In this document: in pieces, positions 10,770-21,211 of the stretch
How the letters are laid out: every line of letters begins with the position of its first letter
Numbering within the stretch: position 1 is the stretch's first letter
NCBI GenBank assembly: GCA_033977085.1
Contig: CP138906.1
Coordinates: 4,216,001-4,280,000, forward strand
Source: Apirhabdus apintestini
Lineage (GTDB): Bacteria; Pseudomonadota; Gammaproteobacteria; Enterobacterales; Enterobacteriaceae
Reading direction: 5' to 3'
DNA: 64,000 bases
Translations under genes and position numbers: made by a program
Notes under the pieces: generated by a model
Told to the model about the DNA's origin: nothing
What the model saw: only the letters and a program-made list of their open reading frames with translations
Databases searched by the model: none

Positions 10770-11274
10770 TTATGGAATAGGCGTTACCAGTATACTATAC
10801 ATACCGGTGTAAGTTCCTAACGGATAGAACTCCACCCGCTTTTCAGACTTAAATGACACACGCGGGCCTTTATTAAGGTCCGTCACTGCACTGATATCTG
10901 GATAAATAGTCCTATAGGTCATTGGTAAATTTGTGGTGGCAGTACCATTATTCTCATCAAGCCACAGCGTGGTGAGTGTCATCAAATCGCCATTACTATT
11001 CGCTAATGATTTCGGCGCTAAGTTTTTATCTTCCAGCTTCAGGCGTACGCCGCTAACGTTCCCTACGAAGATAAACGGTGGCGTTGTCGCCGTCATATAA
11101 CCACCGCTTTCCGCCATCGGAACATCTATTTCGGAACCCGTGACTTCTTTAGTCCCTATATACACACGGACACTATTTTCAATTTTCGCCGTTAATTTCA
11201 GGTCCGTACGAATCTCGGCCGCATGCACATTTGCGCCCAGTAATACCAGTGCATAAAAAAGTATTTTTTAACAT
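10770..11274 (-). CDS. Alpha-type (CS1-like) fimbrial subunit, minor (N-terminal frameshift)
   Basis: A secreted pilin-like protein of about 168 residues. Adding one A to the run near 11257 gives the signal peptide MLKKILFYALVLLGANVHA and links it to the mature part beginning AEIRTDLKLTAKI. It ends TGMYSILVTPIP, a C-terminal strand like that of its neighbours. CS1/CFA-I-type subunits have this size and beta-strand pattern. It is the last structural gene of the fimbrial operon, 15 bases after the preceding gene, which suggests a minor or tip subunit. Confidence 0.75.
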
Positions 11275-11289
11275 CGGTTAATTTCCTTA

Positions 11290-12210
11290 TTATACTTCAG
11301 GCGTAATAACGGCCGTTAATGTGTCGTTTAAACGGGCGCCGGCCTTCATTCCTCTGGTGTTTTTCCCGGCAATACTCAACTTAATATCCAGCGCTGATGA
11401 AGTCGCGCTTCCCGCAGGCAGCGTACCGTGATAAATATCCGCCGGGCCGATATTCTTGCCCTGTACTGCCACCAGATACGGAATCCACGCCTCTTCCAGT
11501 GAAGATTTTAATAAATATTGATCGCCGCCTTTCTGTAAAGATTCAAAACGCAGCGTGTAATTAAGCGCATCTACGGAGGCGTACTTCGTTTTGGTCACTG
11601 TTAGCTGCAGGTTATTACTCGCATCCATAAATGGACCAACGTCGCCAATGGTAAATATCGATGTCGTTGAAAACGCGGCACTAAGCACCGGCTGATCGAC
11701 CAGCGCCGGCGCGGTATCAAGATAAATTGAGTTCGACGTCTGCTCTTTTCCATCGGCAAAGAAAGTAACATTACCGATTAATACGCGCCGTGCTGCGGAT
11801 CTGTAAAACGCGGGCGACAGCTTTTCAGGCGCCAGATGCATAACCGGCACTTTATTTTTCAGGGCGATATAATCAGCGTCCGTCGTTTCATAAATATCAC
11901 CGCACTGAACGTCCGTACCATGGGCGCCAATTTTAGTCATCGCGCTTAACTGGATTTTTAAAGCATCCAAATCCGGGCCGCCGGTAAGCATGCCGTTATT
12001 ACACTGGCCAACGCCAGCGGGAGTTATCCGTACTCCCAGCGTTTTAGCACTATCGTCCCGAAATGAAAGTACGCCCTGACCAAATTCGGAACTGCCGCCT
12101 TCCTGAACCACTTTCACTGAGTAGTCAGACTGAAGCTGGAAAACCCAGTCCCCCGCCAGAGCGGAAGTCGATACGCTCAAAAGCAGCGCCGTATATATGG
12201 CCGCTTTCAT
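11290..12210 (-). CDS. Fimbrial operon protein, putative minor subunit or adhesin
   Basis: A 306-residue exported protein with signal peptide MKAAIYTALLLSVSTSALA. I do not recognise its family. It is larger than the pilins but ends DTLTAVITPEV, like the pilin endings SIIITPAL and SILVTPIP, which suggests a C-terminal pilin-fold module preceded by a separate N-terminal domain of about 170 residues. The N-terminal part has two Cys about 35 residues apart (GQCNNG and VQCGD), which could form a disulphide. It starts 4 bases after the chaperone stop. A tip adhesin, as in CooD or TcfD systems, is the best inference. Confidence 0.6.
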   Translation of the reverse strand: MKAAIYTALLLSVSTSALAGDWVFQLQSDYSVKVVQEGGSSEFGQGVLSFRDDSAKTLGVRITPAGVGQCNNGMLTGGPDLDALKIQLSAMTKIGAHGTDVQCGDIYETTDADYIALKNKVPVMHLAPEKLSPAFYRSAARRVLIGNVTFFADGKEQTSNSIYLDTAPALVDQPVLSAAFSTTSIFTIGDVGPFMDASNNLQLTVTKTKYASVDALNYTLRFESLQKGGDQYLLKSSLEEAWIPYLVAVQGKNIGPADIYHGTLPAGSATSSALDIKLSIAGKNTRGMKAGARLNDTLTAVITPEV

Positions 12211-12213
12211 AGG

Positions 12214-12933
12214 TTACTCCTTAACTCTGCAGCTATTGTAGTTCTGCACTTTTCCATTCATTTCAAAAGCCAGTGTGTTATTCACGGTCAGCACCCGCGG
12301 ATGATCCGGATATACATTAAAGGCCTTCTGATCTTTACGTCCGTCGATAACCAGGTTGCGCATTTCACTACGTACATTCCCCGTCGCCCACACAGTCCAT
12401 TTATTGCCCTGGCACTTCATTTCAATGCTCTGGGTATGCGTGCCTGCGGGTAAATAACGCAGCAGTACATCATATCCAACGGCAAAGCGGACTTTCCCGG
12501 GGTTTAAAGAGTCTTCCGGATAGCTTGGGCGCACCCGCAGGCGGAAAAGCTGCTCTTTCTCTACCGGCTTCATCGGCATAATGCGAACTTTCCGCATTTC
12601 GCCATAAGGCACCACCAGGCGCGTTGGTGAGAACACCAGCCAGGGTGAATCTTTACCTAACTCTTTGGTTAATTTTTCTTTCTCATCACCCGGGTTATTA
12701 ATTGAGAATAACTCGAGAGTCACAAACTCATATTGCTGCTTCGCTGATTTATCATCGGTATCAGTATCTACCGGGCGGAATGCAGATTTAATAGTAATAA
12801 AGTTATCTCTTGGAGTACTTTCCTGGATCTCTTTAACTATTGGAAATACTTCAATAGCATGAGCAAAGCTTGCACCAATAATAGAAGTACATAGCACCGC
12901 TAATTTTAAAAATGTCTTTTTATTTGATTTCAC
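12214..12933 (-). CDS. Alpha-fimbrial periplasmic chaperone
   Basis: A 239-residue periplasmic protein with signal peptide ending FAHA. The order of conserved segments fits CS1/Tcf/Cbl-type chaperones: SPWLVFSPTRLVVPYGEMRKVRIMP (subunit-binding strand region), LFRLRVRPSYP, and VGYDVLLRYLP. It caps pilin subunits and hands them to the usher. The start overlaps the usher stop by 14 bases, showing translational coupling. No frame break was seen. Confidence 0.85.
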   Translation of the reverse strand: MKSNKKTFLKLAVLCTSIIGASFAHAIEVFPIVKEIQESTPRDNFITIKSAFRPVDTDTDDKSAKQQYEFVTLELFSINNPGDEKEKLTKELGKDSPWLVFSPTRLVVPYGEMRKVRIMPMKPVEKEQLFRLRVRPSYPEDSLNPGKVRFAVGYDVLLRYLPAGTHTQSIEMKCQGNKWTVWATGNVRSEMRNLVIDGRKDQKAFNVYPDHPRVLTVNNTLAFEMNGKVQNYNSCRVKE

Positions 12934-15482
12934 AATTAACCTCTCTAACCTGCATTACACCGTGTGTTTGAATCGAATTTTTGTCGTTTAAAGGGCAAAC
13001 ATAATCAACGCCGTCTTGCTTCACGGATAATTGAGTAAGTTTTTCCCCAGTTGCTAAACTGAAGTCACCCACAAACAGTCCTTCTTCATCCGTAACTGTA
13101 TTGCCGCCGACGACGCGTGCGTTGGTCAACGGGCGCCCATCAAAATAGATGCGTCCGGTAACCGTTTGATTACGCTTGCCTTCCAGTTTCACCGTGTAAA
13201 CCTGTCCCGGTTTTATCCACGTTGAGGTTGATTTGGTCGATAGCGTAAAGAATTCGTTCTCTTTACCCGTATAGACCTGTTCCGCTTCCGGCACTATCTT
13301 CTGATACGGCATAATACTTAGCGTCGTTTTTTCACCGCCTTCAACCACCGCAGTACTGCCGGAACGGTTACGCACGTTGAAATACTGACCCTTCGGCAGG
13401 TCCGTTGCATCAACAATTAATGCGCTTTGCGTATCCACTCTACCCATACTGATATTGCCATCACCAATCGCGAAACCACCGCGCTGAGAGAGGTATTTCT
13501 GCGAGTAGTTACCGTGGCCAAAACTCTTGCTATAGCTCGCCGACGTTAACCCATAGTTATTGTCGACTGAAATGTTAGCACTGCCGTCTTTATGTCCATG
13601 ACCGCTGCCGTTAAGCGTGGTCCTGAGCGTATATTTACCGGCTCTGTCAAATTCAGGGTTCAGGAAATCAACGTTATAATCAGCGCCGTAGGTATTGCCT
13701 TCTTTGCTGTTGTCCGTCATCCGACCGCGTAAAAATAGCGTTTGGCTATGGTTATAACTGCGCTCACGGAAGCTAAAACTTAACTGTGCGTAGACGCGAC
13801 GATCTTTTTCCGACTCACTGGTGTTATAACCGCGCGTATTGTATCGGTAATCGTTTATGCCCTGGTGGTAGCCCACATCAGTACGCATGGTGATATCATC
13901 GAATAGATTGAAATCACGGCTTAAGTTAACGTCCCACGACTCATAGCGGGATTTATCCTGGCGCCCGTAAGAGTGATAAAACGTATTCAGGCCATAGGAG
14001 AGAGATAGCCCAACGTTCCACGGCAACATAGCGCTACTGGTTAGCTGCCACGTATCGTAATCGTAAGAAGGAACTATCCCGAAGCGCTGGTATTCTTTCT
14101 CCGGCCCCTGATACCGATTAGAGCGGTAGTTTAGATAGAAGCTATAGCGCCCATAACTTTTGTTAAAACCGGCCAGCCAGGCGTAACTTTTATCTTTACT
14201 GGCCAGCCCTTCCAGATAAAAACGCTCGGCGAAAATAAAGTTAAGCGGCGTATCAAGGCTTGCGGAAAGATAGGCCAGATCGTCATCTAACAGCAGGCCG
14301 CTGCCTAATGAGGTCGCTGATTCTGTGGTATAGCCCAGCATCGCGGCGGCCATATAGTTATCATCAACGCGTCGCGGATCGTTTGGATCTGCCCAGTGCT
14401 GTTTATTCGAAAACTCGGCACGCCGCTGATCGTAGCGCCCTAACTGGACGGAATATTCCACATCTCCGGCGCGGAAGGAACCGCTGCGCTTGTAAAACGG
14501 CTGTACTTTCCGCTGCTGCGTACCGCTAACAAGTTTTACTATTATTTCAATATCATAGCCGCCAGAAGGCCAGGCATCGGTATTAAGTTGATGCAGACCA
14601 GAGGAAAACTGCTCCATGTCGATGAGTCGGCCATTACGGTATACCTCTACCGAACCATCTTCCGGCAGATACACATTAACCGGTGAAGCCGCGCCGATAT
14701 TCTGTTGAATATAGTTATCAGACATATAGCCCAGCGATACGCCATCAAGGCTCACCGGGCTAAAAAGCTGTAATTCGCAGAAGGCGTGGAGGCTAATAAA
14801 TTCTCACTTAACCGCTGACGGCCAAATTTATAATGAACCGTATTTTGTTCAATATTCAGTGCCAGCTCGTCAATGGTCGCATTATAATCTTTTGAATAGT
14901 TCCAGTTACCGGAAATATAGCTATTCTTAGTAATTCCCAGCGTATCATTAGACGTCACGGAAAGGCTGTCCCCGTAACTGTCAGAGAGATAGCTTACGTA
15001 ATGGTTATGGACAAAACCGGGCGTAGACTTGGCGACAATGAATTTTTTGTCATCACCACTTCCTTTTGGCGCCAAATATTTTTCAGGGAGTATTAACTCG
15101 ACGATCGCATTTGATTCATTAATATAAATTGTAATTGCGTCATCGTCATAGCCAACTTTGCTTACGCGCCTGATAGGGTGAGAAAGCTGCTCCGCCATTT
15201 TTTCACGGGGAATAGTCAGCGAAGGCATTTCCGGGTCATATAACTTTTCGACAAGAGTTTGCACGGAAGTTAACCATACCTGCTGCCTGTCATATTCAAC
15301 GGTTAAAGAACCTAATGAATTATTACCTGGACAATCTCAAAAATACCGGCGTTTTTTTGGTTAAAGATATCTTCAAAACCTTTTGGTAAAGATACCGATT
15401 CGCTGGCCGCGGGGAACGGAATCATAAACGCAGACACACATCCCGCAATAATAAAAGAATCAGAAGTCAGTTTCCTGCTCAT
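12920..15482 (-). CDS. Alpha-type (CS1/Tcf-like) fimbrial usher (two frameshifts)
   Basis: The outer-membrane usher through which the fimbria is assembled, about 855 residues after repair. The signal peptide begins MSRKLTSDSF at 15482. A plug or receptor-like region (LFSPVSLDGVSLGYMSD) is followed by a long beta-barrel rich in aromatic-ended strands, and a C-terminal domain (GRIYFDGRPLTNARV). The frame breaks are near 15335 (GTCCAGG) and near 14758 (T5 to T6 restores FFSPVSLDG). TcfC/CooC-type ushers have this length and form with an adjacent alpha chaperone. Confidence 0.88.
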
Positions 15483-15507
15483 GCATCCATTCCCTGGTTA
15501 TCCCTAA

Positions 15508-16038
15508 TTAAAGCGCTGGCGTAATAATTATGCTAAGGACGTGAGTATAATTCCCTGACGGATAGTTTCTTGCCAGTTCTTTTGATTTAAGATGAAATTT
15601 AAAACCGTTTTTATCATTACCCTGTGAAATGTCTCTTAATACCGGCATAGTCAGGCTGGCGCTGGCATCCGTGGGTACATTATTCACAACAAAATAACCG
15701 TTAAGAGGAATTGCTACGCTATCTGCATCCTGTTTCCCTTTTTCAGGGTCGAGCTCAATATCTTTCTCATTAAGCATGACATTAGCCCGGTCAATATTCC
15801 CAACGATGTATAAATAGTCACTCATATTTTCAAAGTAACCATTAGCATCATTGACGGTTAACGGAAATACTATGGTTTTATCGGTAACACGCTCGCCCTT
15901 ATAATAAAGCGCAATTCTCGGCTCCATTACCACGCCAATTTTAACGCCTACCAGAGAATCACGTGCGGCATTTACCGTAACAGGATAAATAAACAGTAAG
16001 GAAATAAACGAGCAAAACAGTAAGTTCTTTTTGAGCAT
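15508..16038 (-). CDS. CS1-type fimbrial subunit
   Basis: A 176-residue protein with signal peptide MLKKNLLFCSFISLLFIYPVTVNAA. The mature part begins about RDSLVGVKIGV and ends HVLSIIITPAL, with the strand pattern of alpha-fimbrial pilins. It sits between the major pilin and the usher, 25 bases before the usher start. It may be a second pilin or minor shaft subunit. No frame break was seen. Confidence 0.75.
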   Translation of the reverse strand: MLKKNLLFCSFISLLFIYPVTVNAARDSLVGVKIGVVMEPRIALYYKGERVTDKTIVFPLTVNDANGYFENMSDYLYIVGNIDRANVMLNEKDIELDPEKGKQDADSVAIPLNGYFVVNNVPTDASASLTMPVLRDISQGNDKNGFKFHLKSKELARNYPSGNYTHVLSIIITPAL

Positions 16039-16100
16039 AAGAATATCCTACAAATGGCCAGCATTACGCTGGCCATTACTTACTGGTAAGTCAGTAATAA

Positions 16101-16649
16101 TTAAGGTTTAGCGGCAACGTTAGCGTATACAACGCCTTTGTAGTTACCCTGCGCCAGGTTTACTGATTTTTCGTCAGACACGAAGTGGAAAATTACCGGG
16201 CTCTGAGAGTAAGATTTACCGGCATCGTTAGCCAGCGTAAAGTCATGAACATCACCAGAAGCAGCGTACAGAGCGCCTGCTGCGCTACCGCCTGCATTAG
16301 CAGTGATTTTATAAGACATTTCCTGAAGACCGTTGTCTGAACTCCACAGTTTGAACGGCTCGTTCTTACCCTGAACGCTATCGTCCAGCGTCATGGTCAC
16401 GTTAGCAGCTTTATCGTTGCTGCGCATAAACAGAGTATCAGTTTTAGCTTCCATGAAGCCGCTAGATACCGCTTCCAGAACAACGTCAACTTCCGTTACC
16501 GGATTACCGTCACCATCAGAGATATAGGTGCTGTCCGGTACATTAGCGCTAACGTTGAATTTGGTGTCATAGCTGGTAGGAGTTACAGCCAGTGCTGAAG
16601 CAGAGAAAACCAGTCCAGCCAGAGTCGCGATCGCAAAAGTTGCTTTCAT
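16101..16649 (-). CDS. Major alpha-type (CS1-like) fimbrial pilin
   Basis: A 182-residue pilin with signal peptide MKATFAIATLAGLVFSASALA. The mature sequence (VTPTSYDTKFNVSANVPDS, ending KGVVYANVAAKP) matches the layout of TcfB/CfaB-type major subunits, including an N-terminal donor strand. I chose the ATG at 16649, because AGGA lies 12 bases before it and the signal peptide begins there. The open frame runs further upstream without a start that fits. It is first in the fimbrial operon and separated from the next gene by about 60 bases, as is usual for the most expressed subunit. Confidence 0.85.
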   Translation of the reverse strand: MKATFAIATLAGLVFSASALAVTPTSYDTKFNVSANVPDSTYISDGDGNPVTEVDVVLEAVSSGFMEAKTDTLFMRSNDKAANVTMTLDDSVQGKNEPFKLWSSDNGLQEMSYKITANAGGSAAGALYAASGDVHDFTLANDAGKSYSQSPVIFHFVSDEKSVNLAQGNYKGVVYANVAAKP

Positions 16650-16914
16650 GTTAAATATCATTCCTGTGACATATTTCAAACTCGCGGGGGCAGGTATGCA
16701 CCCCACATCCTTAAGTAATACTAACCATTTATAGGATTGCCTGTTATGCAAACTTCTGTTCAGAGTTACCCTCACGTTATTTGCGCAAACGCTAGAAATG
16801 GTCATTTGTAAGCACTAACGAACCCATATGAACACTATGTGCTGTACGGGTCCATTCTAGAGAAATGAGATAAAATTAAGCTAATCAATAAGTCTTACTA
16901 ATCCTTATTAATAC

Positions 16915-18251
16915 TCAATCCTTTATGGCGTTATGACCAACCTCTTCAAAGACGGCGTTGTGAAGTGCTTCCTGTAGCTGATCAAAATTTTGCGGGCTGT
17001 ACATATTGTTTTTCCCAACACAGGAAGACCAATCCGTTGTTGGAAAGTAGTTAATAGCAATAAATGCCAGCTTAGCCTCACTTCTTCCTTGTGATAAAAC
17101 ACTGCGGATTTTTTCGCATAACCCATGCTCTACCAATTCCTTTGACACATCTCTTACTGGTATCGGTGTACCCACGGGGTGATCCGTGCCATCACTCACA
17201 ATAATAAGAATCTTTTTAGTTGCATCACCAGTAGCTAATTTTTGAGCGCCAGCAATAACGCCAGAAGAGACCAGCGTAGCTCCCTGAGACAAAGGGAGAT
17301 TAGTCAGATGATTGTGAACCTCATCCCTGTTGCTGGTTAACGGAAGGTTATATCTCCCCACATAAGGAGGGTTACTTCCCTTTGTTAGTTTTGAAAGACA
17401 TTGCCCATTCCCGCTATCCGTTTTATCAATAGGAATTCGATAGTCCCTTGACTCCTGGGAAACATATCTACTGTTCTTCGAATATCAACGGTATTCATAA
17501 GGCGTCGATATCCTGCCCACTTATCCTCATCAACCTTAAGATCTACCGTCATAATATCGTCACTGATGACGGCATTTGGATATTTATAATACTGATAACT
17601 ACAATAAGGGCCATCATCCGCATGGGTGCCGTGATCGAAAGGAACAAACCCAATCTTATTACTGATATCATCCTGAAAAATTTGATCGGTAAGTTCACTT
17701 ATAATACTTTTTAATGCCTCTATTCGCGTGCCTCCACCGTCATATTCCCACCCCATAGATCCTGAAAAGTCAGCTACGAACATTACGTCCATGTGCGAAC
17801 GGTAGTTTCTGGCCACACCATTATCACCAACATTAACCAATTCACCAAAATTGGGATATAGCCCGGTAAACCAGCTTTTTTCGGATAAAGTAGAGCTAAC
17901 GTGGTATTCGTTATAAATTAATCCGGTGGATTTATCTTTTATATTCTCAATTTTCTTTATTTTCACATCATCAATGCGCTTGGCGTGCCGCATATAAGCC
18001 TTAATGTAATTATTTACAAGGTCTTTATTACGGACACTCTGCTCAGGGTTATTTTCTGACGTTAATGCTAAAGCCGCCTGCTCTAATGCATCAGATAAAC
18101 GAGCGCGTTCAGTAATAAATCGGGCGCCATCAAGAGCAAGGGCCAACATCCCCATCAAAAAACCAGCAGAAAGTACAAACGTGACAGCCATAGCGCCACG
18201 CTGATTATCAATAAATTTAGAAGGCGTTAACTTCCTGTGGCTTCCATGCAT
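16915..18251 (-). CDS. tadG: TadG, von Willebrand-domain Tad pilus protein (frameshift)
   Basis: TadG is a large pseudopilin-related protein of the Flp/Tad assembly, with an N-terminal membrane anchor (GAMAVTFVLSAGFLMGMLALALDG split over residues 19-42) and a vWA domain. The MIDAS-type motif DFSGSMG follows VMFVA at about residue 155, and ILIIVSDG lies in the C-terminal fragment. The two open frames (18251-17385 and 17361-16915) are joined by one base near 17462 (ATGTTTCCCAGG). It is the last gene of the tad operon, as in other Tad loci. Confidence 0.85.
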
Positions 18252-18612
18252 AATTTAATTTCCTCTTTATTCGTAAGGGTAATTTCCTTTTCTCTCGCTC
18301 TTTACTATCCATGCAGAAAAGATAAGGTAATTTCCCAGGACGCATTTTAGCAACCGCAGCTCCATTAAAGTCTTTCTGATAATTCACTGCGCCAGAGAAA
18401 GGTCGCTCATCATTTCTGTTACCCACATTGATATCGTAAACGGTAATACTTAATCCCTCGCGTAGATGCGCACTATAATAGAGGTCATCGTTTAAGGCAG
18501 AAACTAGGGCAGCCTGGGATACATCAGAAGAATCAATAAAGATAACTGCTGATGCCTCCATTAATGAAGGGCTTGTAAAGAGCATTGCCGCTAAAATAAC
18601 TATCTGACGCAT
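18227..18612 (-). CDS. Small Tad-locus protein of unknown function
   Basis: A predicted exported protein of about 129 residues (signal peptide MRQIVILAAMLFTSPSLMEASA) between tadF and tadG. I do not recognise it. It has a region AVIFIDSSDVSQAALVSA followed by DDLYYSAHLREGLSITVYD. One extra A near 18287 gives a more natural end (EITLTNKEEIKLCMEATGS) that overlaps the tadG start by 25 bases. Tad loci often have a short lineage-specific gene here. Its role in the pilus is inferred only from position. Confidence 0.6.
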
Positions 18613-18620
18613 AGACTGAA

Positions 18621-19202
18621 TTACCTCGCAACAGCAATGGCATGCGCGGTTAACATTCCCTTTGCGGGCTTAAACCAGGACAGAATAGAGTGGTCTCGTA
18701 AACAGACAGTCACTCGATATACCGTCACCCACCGGTTATAGGTACTATAAGGAGATAGCTCCTCCATTGGTACGGGAAGATCTGAAGCCGCACATCCTGG
18801 ATAGTACCAAGTGTGAAGATGGCCCACTCTCTGAGCCTTATTATTCGTTTCGGCGTAATCAAATGTCATCCTCTGGAGATTTATCTTTAAATTGCCTTCA
18901 TCCGTAGCATAAGGATATCCGGTATCTTTAAGAATTCGCTCTGCTATATTGCGCATATAGCCCAGATCGTGCTGCGAACGTATATCATCTTCTATGCCAT
19001 TAAAAAACTGCGTTCGTTCGCGCATTATTCCTGCCAGAGAGTATGCGATACGATCAAGTTTCCCGATCATAGACTGTCGATAGGCTAATTCACTGGTAAA
19101 AGCGATAAACCCAGCAAGAAAAATTGCGATTAATGCAAACTCAACGGCAACGGCACCGTCTTGCCTAGTCCATAAATTGTGAACGTTCGTATTCCTGAAC
19201 AA
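18621..19202 (-). CDS. tadF: TadF, pseudopilin-like Tad protein
   Basis: A 193-residue TadE/TadF-family protein. The N-terminal motif QDGAVAVEFALIAIFLAGF has the G|AVAVEF arrangement of pseudopilins processed by the TadV prepilin peptidase, with Glu at +5. The remainder is periplasmic and has two Cys. It lies 4 bases after tadE, which points to translational coupling. No frame break was seen. Confidence 0.85.
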   Translation of the reverse strand: MFRNTNVHNLWTRQDGAVAVEFALIAIFLAGFIAFTSELAYRQSMIGKLDRIAYSLAGIMRERTQFFNGIEDDIRSQHDLGYMRNIAERILKDTGYPYATDEGNLKINLQRMTFDYAETNNKAQRVGHLHTWYYPGCAASDLPVPMEELSPYSTYNRWVTVYRVTVCLRDHSILSWFKPAKGMLTAHAIAVAR

Positions 19203-19205
19203 AGA

Positions 19206-19649
19206 TCACCTCCTGGTTAATAGATTTGAAGCATAAGATCTAGGGAATGGGAAAAACATGGGTTTGTAATTATAATTTATCCAATAGCGGGCAAGGGCTG
19301 AATCCTTCGTTAAATTTTCAACACCACCGGTCTCAAACATATCCGGGATAGAATTACTGTAGAAAATCTTCATGCTGACGGCATTGTTATAAGTTAAAAA
19401 ACTCCATATAGCGCCGCCGTGCTTAAACCTGCTTCGAAAACGGTCCTCATATTTAGTTTCATAATCAGGTGCATTCTTTGCTTCTTTTGCCGCTTCTGAA
19501 ACTGCAAGATCCAATACCGCAGAGATATAAGATATGCGCGCTATTTCAGCGACAAAAAACAGCATAATAACGAAGGTAAAAATAGAGAAAACGAACTCTA
19601 CCGTCGCCACGCCTCTATTATCACGGATAAACCCGAAATTGGGCTTCAT
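19206..19649 (-). CDS. tadE: TadE, pseudopilin-like Tad protein
   Basis: A 147-residue pseudopilin with N-terminal NRGVATVEFVFSIFTFVI: cleavage after Gly and Glu at +5, as in Flp-type prepilins. TadE and TadF are processed by TadV and are needed for Flp pilus assembly in Aggregatibacter. It sits directly behind tadD (1-base gap) and in front of tadF. Confidence 0.85.
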   Translation of the reverse strand: MKPNFGFIRDNRGVATVEFVFSIFTFVIMLFFVAEIARISYISAVLDLAVSEAAKEAKNAPDYETKYEDRFRSRFKHGGAIWSFLTYNNAVSMKIFYSNSIPDMFETGGVENLTKDSALARYWINYNYKPMFFPFPRSYASNLLTRR

Positions 19650-19650
19650 T

Positions 19651-20391
19651 TTATTTTACCTCATTTTTGATTGGGCCAAGTCGGCTTAATGAGTCAACCA
19701 GCTCATCCGGGTATTCACTCATATTCTCGGCCTTTACAATTTGCTGGGCATAACGCATATCCCCAACCTTCACTAAGCCAATCACCAGGTTGCGTAACAT
19801 ACGATCCTGCTTTCTGCCACGCAGATACTGCGGTAATAAAACGCCGACGGCATCCTGGTAACGCTGGTCGAGTAAATAGACCATCGCCATATTATTTAGC
19901 GCAACGTCATCCTCAATAAACAGATCGCGGGATTTCTGGAATGCCGCCGTCGCATCAGCATATTTCCCCATCATTGCCAGCGTAATGCCCTTTAGGTTGT
20001 AAGCTTCGGCGTACTGATTATCCTTCGTCAACATCCGCTCCGTAGTGCGCAATGCCTGAGGATAATCCCCTAACGAAATCATAATTTTGGCCTGTAGCGC
20101 ATAAATATTACGATCGGGCTGCTGCATTAGCGGCTGGAGGTAATATAGTGAGGATTTATAATCACCGTCCTGATAGTAATAACTTGCCAGCTTGAAGCGG
20201 ACTTTAGCGTCTTCTTTATTCTTAAGAAAACTGCGGTACATATTAATCAGCCCGGTATAGTTCTTAGACTTCAGATAAATATCTTCCTGAACCTCAGGAT
20301 TCGTTGAATTGCTGGCGTTCTGCCCAATGCTGGAACAGGCAGTTAATGAAATAAGCGAGAGTACAACGATCGCCTTTTTAAAAAATTCCAT
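19651..20391 (-). CDS. tadD: TadD, TPR lipoprotein of the Tad apparatus
   Basis: A 246-residue lipoprotein. The signal peptide ends in the lipobox SLTAC (Cys about residue 19). The rest is tetratricopeptide repeats, seen as regularly spaced Y/A/L pairs (FKLASYYYQDGDYKSSLYYL, AEAYNLKGITLAMMGKYADA). TadD-type pilotins help the secretin and assembly complex. It overlaps the tadC end by 14 bases. No frame break was seen. Confidence 0.88.
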   Translation of the reverse strand: MEFFKKAIVVLSLISLTACSSIGQNASNSTNPEVQEDIYLKSKNYTGLINMYRSFLKNKEDAKVRFKLASYYYQDGDYKSSLYYLQPLMQQPDRNIYALQAKIMISLGDYPQALRTTERMLTKDNQYAEAYNLKGITLAMMGKYADATAAFQKSRDLFIEDDVALNNMAMVYLLDQRYQDAVGVLLPQYLRGRKQDRMLRNLVIGLVKVGDMRYAQQIVKAENMSEYPDELVDSLSRLGPIKNEVK

Positions 20392-21211
20392 TTTTTATAA
20401 TCCTCAAAATCCCTGGTGCGGTAATCAATACTGTGATGGGGAACATAATAAAAAGTATCAAAGGGATACTCATTTTGGCTGACAGTTTCCCAATTTTCTC
20501 TTCCATATTTAATAATTGCAGTTCACGGATATCCTGCGATAACTGAAGTAAGTTGTCATAAAGCGAGGTTCCGTAGTGAACGCTTTGCTGCAGGTTAGAG
20601 CAAAACATCTTCATTTCTGCTAAATCGATTGACTCATAAAGCTCGGTAAGCGCATCCTCCATTCCGGATACTTCCGCTTTCCGGGCCACCAGGTCCATAA
20701 TCGACGCCAGGCTCTTGTCCATATGGCCGAACCGCTGGGCTACATATTTAATTGCGCTTTCAACCGTCATCCCGGTTTGAATACAAACGGCGACTAGCTC
20801 AATAAAGTAGGGAAGCGTGTCACCAATGCTGCGCATTCCTTTCTTAATATTGATGCTAATAAGAATTGATGGGATAACAATCACCCCAATAAAGATGAGC
20901 ACTGTCACCATCAGACAGTCCTGGTAGCTCAATCCAATCACGTTTAAAGAAGTCAGTAGAAAAATCGGCGCCGCAATACAGGCCACTAACTTAATTTTGG
21001 TGGTCAGATCGTCATCTATTTTTTTGATAAAGGTTAACGTTGGGCTACCTTCGATGATGATTGTCGGAATATCAATCGGCGCTCCATCTTTTACCTTACG
21101 CTGAGTGGTATGAGAGTTTAAGATGCTGTCGACGCGATTAGACGATACCGACTTTTTCAGGCCAAAAATAAAGAAGATAGCGCCAGTAAATAACATCGCC
21201 ATATAAATCAT
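20378..21211 (-). CDS. tadC: TadC, inner-membrane platform protein
   Basis: A 277-residue T2SSF-family protein with hydrophobic segments near residues 1-20, 75-115 and 245-270 and the cytoplasmic GspF-like helical domain between (FIELVAVCIQTGMTVESAI). With TadB it forms the platform on which the TadA ATPase extrudes the Flp pilus. The start overlaps the tadB stop (ATGA). No frame break was seen. Confidence 0.9.
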   Translation of the reverse strand: MIYMAMLFTGAIFFIFGLKKSVSSNRVDSILNSHTTQRKVKDGAPIDIPTIIIEGSPTLTFIKKIDDDLTTKIKLVACIAAPIFLLTSLNVIGLSYQDCLMVTVLIFIGVIVIPSILISINIKKGMRSIGDTLPYFIELVAVCIQTGMTVESAIKYVAQRFGHMDKSLASIMDLVARKAEVSGMEDALTELYESIDLAEMKMFCSNLQQSVHYGTSLYDNLLQLSQDIRELQLLNMEEKIGKLSAKMSIPLILFIMFPITVLITAPGILRIIKNGIF

